Source: Berkiella sp963829835
Lineage (GTDB): Bacteria; Pseudomonadota; Gammaproteobacteria; Berkiellales; Berkiellaceae
Assembly: GCA_963829835.1 (NCBI GenBank)
Contig: CAWHKC010000003.1
Span: forward strand, 62,001-126,000
Direction of reading: 5' to 3'
DNA length: 64,000 nt
In this document: positions 59,313-64,000 of the stretch, one piece after another
Numbering within the stretch: position 1 is the first letter of the stretch
Layout: every line of letters starts with the position of its first letter
The notes under the pieces: model-generated
Databases searched by the model: none
What the model saw: only the letters and a program-made list of their open reading frames with translations
Told to the model about the DNA's origin: nothing
Position numbers and translations under genes: made by a program

Positions 59313-60803
59313 ATGGAAAAGTTGAAAGAAAAAATCTTTGGACTCATTGTCGTTCTAGCGCTTGGTGTCATTTTTATACCGATGCTATTTAATAACCCTC
59401 ATAAATCAAAAATGCATTTAGCAAAAGATCTTCCTCAACAACCAGAAGATAAAACAGGAACCTTAACACAAAAGCCACAGGTACTTGCCCAGTTAAAGCA
59501 AACAGATCAAGTAAAACAACCTGAAGAAGAATCAACACCATCAAATACGGCTGAAGAAGCTAAAGAAACAGAGCAAGCAAACGCTCAAGCACAAGCTGAA
59601 GCGGATGCAAAAGCGGCAGCAGATGCAAAAGCGGCAGCAGATGCAAAAGCGGCAGCAGATGCAAAAGCGGCAGCAGATGCAAAAGCGGCAGCAGATGCTA
59701 AAGCAGCAGAAGAAGCTAAAGCTGCTCAAGATGCTAAAGCGGCAGCAGATGCTAAAGCGGCAGCAGATGCTAAAGCAGCAGAAGAAGCAAAAGCTGCTCA
59801 AGATGCTAAAGCGGCAGAAGAAGCAAAAGCAGCTCAAGAAGCTAAAGTAGCAGCACAAGCTAAAGCAGCTCAAGATGCTGAAGCAGCAGCGCAAGCAAAA
59901 GCAGCTCAAGAAGCTAAAGTAGCAGCGCAAGCGAAAGCAGCAGCGCAAGCTAAAGCAGCTCAAGATGCTGAAGCAGCAGCGCAAGCAAAAGCAGCTCAAG
60001 ATGCTAAAGCAGCAGCGCAAGCTAAAGCGGAAGAAAATGCAAAAGCAGCTCAAGAAGCTAAAGCTGCAAAAGCAGCTCAAGAGGAAAAAATAGCGCAGGA
60101 AGCCAAAGTAGCTGAAGAACAAAAAGCGCAAACCCAAAAAGCAGCGCAGGAAGCCAAAGCAGCAGCTAAAGCAAAAGCTCTCGAAGATGCAAGGCTTGCT
60201 AAAGAAGCAAAAGCGCAAGCAAAGGCAAAAGCGCTTGAAGATGCAAGACTTGCTAAAGAAGAAAAAGCCAAGAATGCACAGCTAGCCAGAATTGCCGAAG
60301 ATGAAGCAAAGGTTAAAGCGCAGGAAGAAGCCAGAATAGCCAAGCAAACTAAGGCAGCAGAGCAAGCTAAAGCAGCAGAGCAAGCTAAAGTAGCAGAAGA
60401 AGCAAAAGCAGCTGAGCAAGCAAAAGTGATAGAACAGGCACCCATCAAAACTGAAAAGCAACAACAAATCGCTAAGACAGACAAGAATGTAAAATCAGCG
60501 CAACAAGCAAGAGTATCGAAACCTAAGAAGAGTGAGAAACGTAATCTTTTCTCTAATGATGGTGCATGGGTGGTACAATTAGGTACATTCGCCTATCCAG
60601 AGCATGTCACGGCATTAATCAGAAAGTTGAAAGCGGAAGGTCTGCCTGCCTATACTCGAAAGACCTATATAGATGGAAGCCAGCTAACTATTGTTTTGGT
60701 AGGGCCTATAGTACGTAAAGAAGATGCAAAGAAGTTGTTAGCAACTTTAGATTCAAAGTTTAAGTTAAGAGGAATAATTGTTCGTTATGGTATAGAACCA
60801 TGA
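59313..60803 (+). CDS. dedD: SPOR-domain protein DedD-like with long Ala-rich TolA-like linker
   Basis: A 496-residue protein from ATG 59313, two bases after the folC stop. EKLKEKIFGLIVVLALGVIFIP is a DedD-like membrane anchor (residues about 8-25). A very long, helical Ala/Lys/Glu/Asp/Gln repeat linker (about 95-385, units such as DAKAA and QAKAAQEA) resembles the TolA domain II helix. A SPOR domain (about 418-495: AWVVQLGTFAYPEHVTALIRKL, then YIDGSQLTIVLVGPI) ends the protein and would bind denuded glycan at the septum. DedD is usually about 220 residues; the linker makes this one double that. The folC-dedD-cvpA-purF order supports the assignment. Confidence 0.88.
   Translation: MEKLKEKIFGLIVVLALGVIFIPMLFNNPHKSKMHLAKDLPQQPEDKTGTLTQKPQVLAQLKQTDQVKQPEEESTPSNTAEEAKETEQANAQAQAEADAKAAADAKAAADAKAAADAKAAADAKAAADAKAAEEAKAAQDAKAAADAKAAADAKAAEEAKAAQDAKAAEEAKAAQEAKVAAQAKAAQDAEAAAQAKAAQEAKVAAQAKAAAQAKAAQDAEAAAQAKAAQDAKAAAQAKAEENAKAAQEAKAAKAAQEEKIAQEAKVAEEQKAQTQKAAQEAKAAAKAKALEDARLAKEAKAQAKAKALEDARLAKEEKAKNAQLARIAEDEAKVKAQEEARIAKQTKAAEQAKAAEQAKVAEEAKAAEQAKVIEQAPIKTEKQQQIAKTDKNVKSAQQARVSKPKKSEKRNLFSNDGAWVVQLGTFAYPEHVTALIRKLKAEGLPAYTRKTYIDGSQLTIVLVGPIVRKEDAKKLLATLDSKFKLRGIIVRYGIEP
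59599..60431 (+). repeat. Ala/Lys-rich imperfect tandem repeats inside dedD
   Basis: A run of 15- to 18-base related units (GCAGATGCAAAAGCG-like at the 5' end, GCAGCTCAAGAAGC-like later) coding KAAADAK, KAAQDAK and KAAEEAK heptad-like blocks. The first units (59602-59700) are nearly identical; the rest have diverged. Boundaries are approximate. This repeat creates long false frames on the opposite strand. Confidence 0.9.
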
Positions 60804-60819
60804 TAAGCGGAGAAAAGAG

Positions 60820-61350
60820 ATGACATTGAGTACGCCAGATCTTATTATTTCAGGTATCATTTTACTATCCATATTAATTGGTATCGTTCGTGGATTTGTT
60901 AAAGAATCAATTTCGTTAGTTACTTGGGTTGTTGCCATTTGTTTGGCAGCAATGTATGCAAGTCCCTTATCAGAGCATATGACTTTTACTTCAAATGCTT
61001 TTATTCGAAATTTGACATCCTTTTTACTTATATTTGTAGGAACCGTATTTGTTGGCGCAATTTTTAATTACATTATTGGCAGTATGGTTAGAAAAACACC
61101 GTTTAGCATTCCAGATAGAATATTAGGATCTGCTTTTGGTGTTTTAAGAGGGGTTTTCTTTGTCACCGTTTTGGTATTAATTGCAGGCCTCACGCCATTT
61201 CCAAAAGAACAATGGTGGCAGAAATCATATACCATATCTCATTTCGAAGAATTGGCAATCTGGGTAAAAGATAGGCTTCCTGATGAGAATGCAAAAGTTT
61301 TTCATTTCTCTGAGGAATCAGAGAGTACAAAAGAGACAAAAGGGTCGTAA
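60820..61350 (+). CDS. cvpA: CvpA-family membrane protein
   Basis: A 176-residue inner-membrane protein with four predicted helices. The start TPDLIISGIILLSILIGIVRGFVKE, then LVTWVVAICLAAMYA and ILGSAFGVLRGVFFVTVLVL match the CvpA family. CvpA was named for colicin V production in E. coli and lies next to purF in most gammaproteobacteria. Its molecular role is not settled. purF starts three bases after its stop. Confidence 0.93.
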   Translation: MTLSTPDLIISGIILLSILIGIVRGFVKESISLVTWVVAICLAAMYASPLSEHMTFTSNAFIRNLTSFLLIFVGTVFVGAIFNYIIGSMVRKTPFSIPDRILGSAFGVLRGVFFVTVLVLIAGLTPFPKEQWWQKSYTISHFEELAIWVKDRLPDENAKVFHFSEESESTKETKGS

Positions 61351-61353
61351 TAA

Positions 61354-62862
61354 ATGTGTGGTGTAGTCGGTATAGTAGCAACTCAAGAAGTTAACCAGAC
61401 CATATTTGATGCTTTAACAGTATTACAACATAGAGGCCAAGATGCTGCAGGAATGGTGACTTGCGAAAATAAACACTTTTCCTTACGAAAAGGAAATGGA
61501 TTGGTTAGAGATGTTTTTCGCAATAGAGATATGCAACGATTAAAAGGAAAAATGGGGATAGGTCATGTACGGTACCCCACAGCAGGTTCTGCCAGTGAAT
61601 CAGAAGCACAACCTTTCTATGTTAACTCCCCTTATGGCATTGTTTTAGCTCATAATGGAAATTTAACGAATGCGGACGAACTCCAAAATGAACTCTTTCA
61701 CGATGATTTGCGCCATATAAATACAGGCTCAGATTCAGAGGTAATTCTTAATATTTTTGCGCATGAGTTGCAACAGTCCTCACATTTAAAAGTAACGAAA
61801 GAAGATATTTTTAAAGCAGTATCTGGCGTTCATCGTCGTTGTAGAGGTGGATATGCTGTTGTTGCAATGATAGTTGGGGTTGGTGTTTTAGCATTTAGAG
61901 ATCCCTTTGGCATTAGACCTTTGATATACGGAAAAAAAGAATCGCCAAATGGAACAGAGGTTATGGTTGCTTCTGAAAGTGTTGCTTTAACCTCTCAAGG
62001 ATTTTCTATTCTTGATGATGTGGGACCAGGAGAAGCGATACTCATAGAAAGCAACGGACAAATTCATCGTCAACAATGCGCTGATAAATTTCAACTAAGT
62101 CCATGTTTATTTGAGTTTGTTTATTTTGCAAGACCAGATTCTATCATCGACAAGATTTCAGTGTATAAAGTGCGTATGAATATTGGTCGTAAATTAGCTG
62201 AAAAAATTAGACGTGAATGGGTTACTGATGATATCGATGTCGTTATTCCTATTCCCGAAACAAGTCGTAATGCCGCTATTCCTCTTGCAAACAGTTTAGG
62301 GATTGAATATCGAGAAGGTTTTGTAAAAAATCGTTACATTGGACGAACCTTCATAATGCCTGGACAAGTCATACGTAAAAAATCGGTTAATCAAAAACTA
62401 AGTGTTAATGAACTAGAATTTAAAAATAAGAATGTTCTGCTTGTCGATGATTCTATTGTGAGGGGAACAACGTCAAATCAAATCATACAGATGGCAAGAA
62501 AAGCAGGAGCGCGAAAGGTTTATTTTGCCTCTGCAGCTCCTCCTATTCGATATCCCAACATTTATGGTATTGATATGCCAAGTACAGATGAATTAATTGC
62601 TCATCACCGTACCGTTGAAGAAATAAGAGAACAAATTGGAGCTGATGGATTAATATATTTAGATCTAGAGGATTTGATATCTGTATCCAGGGAAGGCAAT
62701 AAACTTATTGAAAAATTTGAAAGCTCAGTTTTTGATGGCGTTTATTTGACAGGGAATGAGTCACTTTATCTAACCAAGGTGGCAAAAACGCGAAATGATG
62801 ATGCGAAATCAAGTGAAAACCAGGTAGTCGACGAATGTCAGATTGGTTTACATAATCATTAG
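61354..62862 (+). CDS. purF: Amidophosphoribosyltransferase
   Basis: A 502-residue enzyme of the first step of purine synthesis. It starts MCGVVGIV, so Cys2 becomes the N-terminal glutaminase nucleophile after Met removal. HRGQDAAGM, the GIGHVRYPTAGS block, GIVLAHNGNLTN and the PRPP-binding VLLVDDSIVRGTTSNQI are present, as is the PRTase-type PIPETSRNAAIPL. GIGHVRYPT has Pro where many homologues have Ser (RYSTAG). Normal length. Confidence 0.96.
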   Translation: MCGVVGIVATQEVNQTIFDALTVLQHRGQDAAGMVTCENKHFSLRKGNGLVRDVFRNRDMQRLKGKMGIGHVRYPTAGSASESEAQPFYVNSPYGIVLAHNGNLTNADELQNELFHDDLRHINTGSDSEVILNIFAHELQQSSHLKVTKEDIFKAVSGVHRRCRGGYAVVAMIVGVGVLAFRDPFGIRPLIYGKKESPNGTEVMVASESVALTSQGFSILDDVGPGEAILIESNGQIHRQQCADKFQLSPCLFEFVYFARPDSIIDKISVYKVRMNIGRKLAEKIRREWVTDDIDVVIPIPETSRNAAIPLANSLGIEYREGFVKNRYIGRTFIMPGQVIRKKSVNQKLSVNELEFKNKNVLLVDDSIVRGTTSNQIIQMARKAGARKVYFASAAPPIRYPNIYGIDMPSTDELIAHHRTVEEIREQIGADGLIYLDLEDLISVSREGNKLIEKFESSVFDGVYLTGNESLYLTKVAKTRNDDAKSSENQVVDECQIGLHNH

Positions 62863-62884
62863 AAATTCCCTAGGAGAAAGTTAA

Positions 62885-64000
62885 GTGACGCTACAAAAAA
62901 CACTTTATTTTGATATTGTTGGTTTGTCTACCACTAGTTCACCTAAATCCGATAAAGTTCTTGAATTTAAGATTGATGGCATTACTTGTACAAGTTGTAC
63001 AGGGCTAATTGAAGCTGGCTTGAAATCCTATGTAAAAGAAATTACTGTCAATGTTGTTACTAAACAAGCGCGGATGGTTGTTGAGAATGACACTGACCCT
63101 CTCACGATAATCAGCGCTATTAGCAATATCGATGATAAATTTAAAGCGACTAGAATAGTTCCTCAAGGTTTGGTTGGAACTAATAGTCATTTGTCAGTTA
63201 CTGAAAAAGAATATATTGATAGAATAGCAAATGTACAAATGATTGAAAAGGCTTTACAGGCCGAAAAATATGTCAAAGAAGTGAGTATTAATGCTCTTAC
63301 AAAGAGAGCTCGTATTGTTGTCGATAGTAATACGGATCCTCAAACAATTGTTCGGGCGATAAGTGAAGTTGATAAGAAATTCCTCGCTTTTTGGCTTTCC
63401 CCCAAAACAGAAAAAACATTTTATTTTTCCATAGAAGGGATGACTTCAAATCAGGATGCATCACAGATAAGTACTGCGTTGAATGCACAAAAAGAAAATG
63501 TTAAATCTTGTGAGGTCAACTATTCAACAAATACAGCGACAATCACTACTTTTGCTCCCGATGATATAGAAAAAATAACCGAAATTGCTAATCGTTTTCA
63601 AAGTGAAATTGCCAAATCGATAACAACGCACTCTATAGTTGTTAAACGCTTTTTACCTCGCATTAATGATGAAAGAAATATAAACAAAGCTTCCCAATAT
63701 TATAACAGAGCTCTTACTAATGGGCTTGTAGCCGTCCCCCTAATTTTATTAAGTGGATTTATACCATTACCACTAACAATTGCTGGACAATTAATTGGAT
63801 TATTTATCGGCGGTGTTACCTTTGGTGTGATGTGGAAAACGGGCAAGGAATTTTATAGCGATGCTTGGAGCCAGTTAATAAAACATGGTTTTCGTGGTTC
63901 CAATATGAATACGCTTATCGCTTTAGGTACGGGAAGTGCTTTTGTTTTTTCTATGCTAATTGTAATAGCGCCTGCGTTATTTCCCATAGCTGTTCTTCAA
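62885..64000 (+). CDS. P1B-type heavy-metal ATPase, N-terminal part (cut by window end)
   Basis: The GTG 62885 start has AGGAG (62872-62876) eight bases upstream. The first 372 residues are visible. An HMA domain (about residues 25-95) carries DGITCTSCTGLIEAGL, so Cys35 and Cys38 can bind soft metal. Two further HMA-like units (about 105-168 and 175-245) have lost the Cys pair; the third reads EGMTSNQDASQ at that place. Membrane helices begin near residue 278 (NGLVAVPLILLSGF) and MNTLIALGTGSAFVFSML matches the CopA-type MDxLxxLGxxxAYxYS segment. The CPC motif, the DKTGT site and so the metal cannot be seen. Copper or silver export is the best guess. Confidence 0.85.
   Translation, partial: MTLQKTLYFDIVGLSTTSSPKSDKVLEFKIDGITCTSCTGLIEAGLKSYVKEITVNVVTKQARMVVENDTDPLTIISAISNIDDKFKATRIVPQGLVGTNSHLSVTEKEYIDRIANVQMIEKALQAEKYVKEVSINALTKRARIVVDSNTDPQTIVRAISEVDKKFLAFWLSPKTEKTFYFSIEGMTSNQDASQISTALNAQKENVKSCEVNYSTNTATITTFAPDDIEKITEIANRFQSEIAKSITTHSIVVKRFLPRINDERNINKASQYYNRALTNGLVAVPLILLSGFIPLPLTIAGQLIGLFIGGVTFGVMWKTGKEFYSDAWSQLIKHGFRGSNMNTLIALGTGSAFVFSMLIVIAPALFPIAVLQ

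Noticed and set aside
59541..60218. Long Cys/Phe-rich minus-strand frame
   Set aside because: Opposite strand of the Ala-rich dedD repeat; composition is an artefact of the repeat.

Overview
The window is an A+T-rich (about 60% by eye) chromosome segment of a gammaproteobacterium. Gene content and order fit the Legionellales. Conserved blocks are those of Legionella, Coxiella and Pseudomonas (comEC-exbBD-msbA-lpxK, rne/rluC, yceD-rpmF-plsX-fab, mltG-tmk-holB-pilZ-tatD, smc-zipA-ligA, asd-fimV-truA-accD-folC-dedD-cvpA-purF). Between them sit eukaryote-like genes typical of bacteria that live inside eukaryotic cells. A Berkiella- or Coxiella-like bacterium is my best guess, but the sequence alone does not prove the genus.

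Layout. 1-6.3 kb: 3' end of comEC, an ExbB/ExbD pair, lipid A genes msbA and lpxK, a Trm112-like mini-gene overlapping lpxK, and a YyaL-type protein. 6.4-11.3 kb: RNase E (minus strand) divergent from rluC and an S49 peptidase. 11.4-14.0 kb: an accessory insertion with a class II-type Fic protein and a protein with a RhoGAP-like domain. 14.0-20.9 kb: maf/yceF divergent from yceD-rpmF-plsX-fabH-fabD-fabG-acpP-fabF. 21.0-24.9 kb: mltG-tmk-holB-pilZ-tatD. 24.9-26.8 kb: accessory islet with a double-glycine-leader peptide and four small unknown genes. 26.9-28.3 kb: nfuA behind a near-perfect Fur box, a small conserved gene, and a frameshifted small gene ending at a strong terminator. 28.3-36.7 kb: a decayed SF1-helicase-like protein, a 1557-residue ankyrin/coiled-coil candidate effector with a possible split His/Cys catalytic pair, an ankyrin protein and an orphan receiver. 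36.8-43.1 kb: smc-zipA-ligA. 43.3-47.0 kb: a proline-rich coiled-coil protein and, tail to tail, a T1SS-143-like adhesin-type protein. 47.3-64 kb: prmB-aroC-(small membrane protein)-asd-fimV-(unknown)-truA-(unknown membrane protein)-accD-folC-dedD-cvpA-purF, then a P1B-type metal ATPase cut by the window edge.

How it fits together. The core genes supply lipid A, fatty acids, ribosome and RNA maturation, replication and segregation, Fe-S assembly, and purine and folate synthesis. The accessory genes look aimed at a eukaryotic host (Fic, RhoGAP-like, ankyrin, poly-proline) or at competitors (double-glycine peptide). Several conserved blocks have lost usual members (no pabC between fabF and mltG; no trpF/trpBA between truA and accD) and carry unknown genes instead. 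Coding tandem repeats (RNase E tail, FimV, DedD) and palindromic intergenic repeats are prominent. No tRNA, rRNA, CRISPR array, transposase or prophage gene was recognised.
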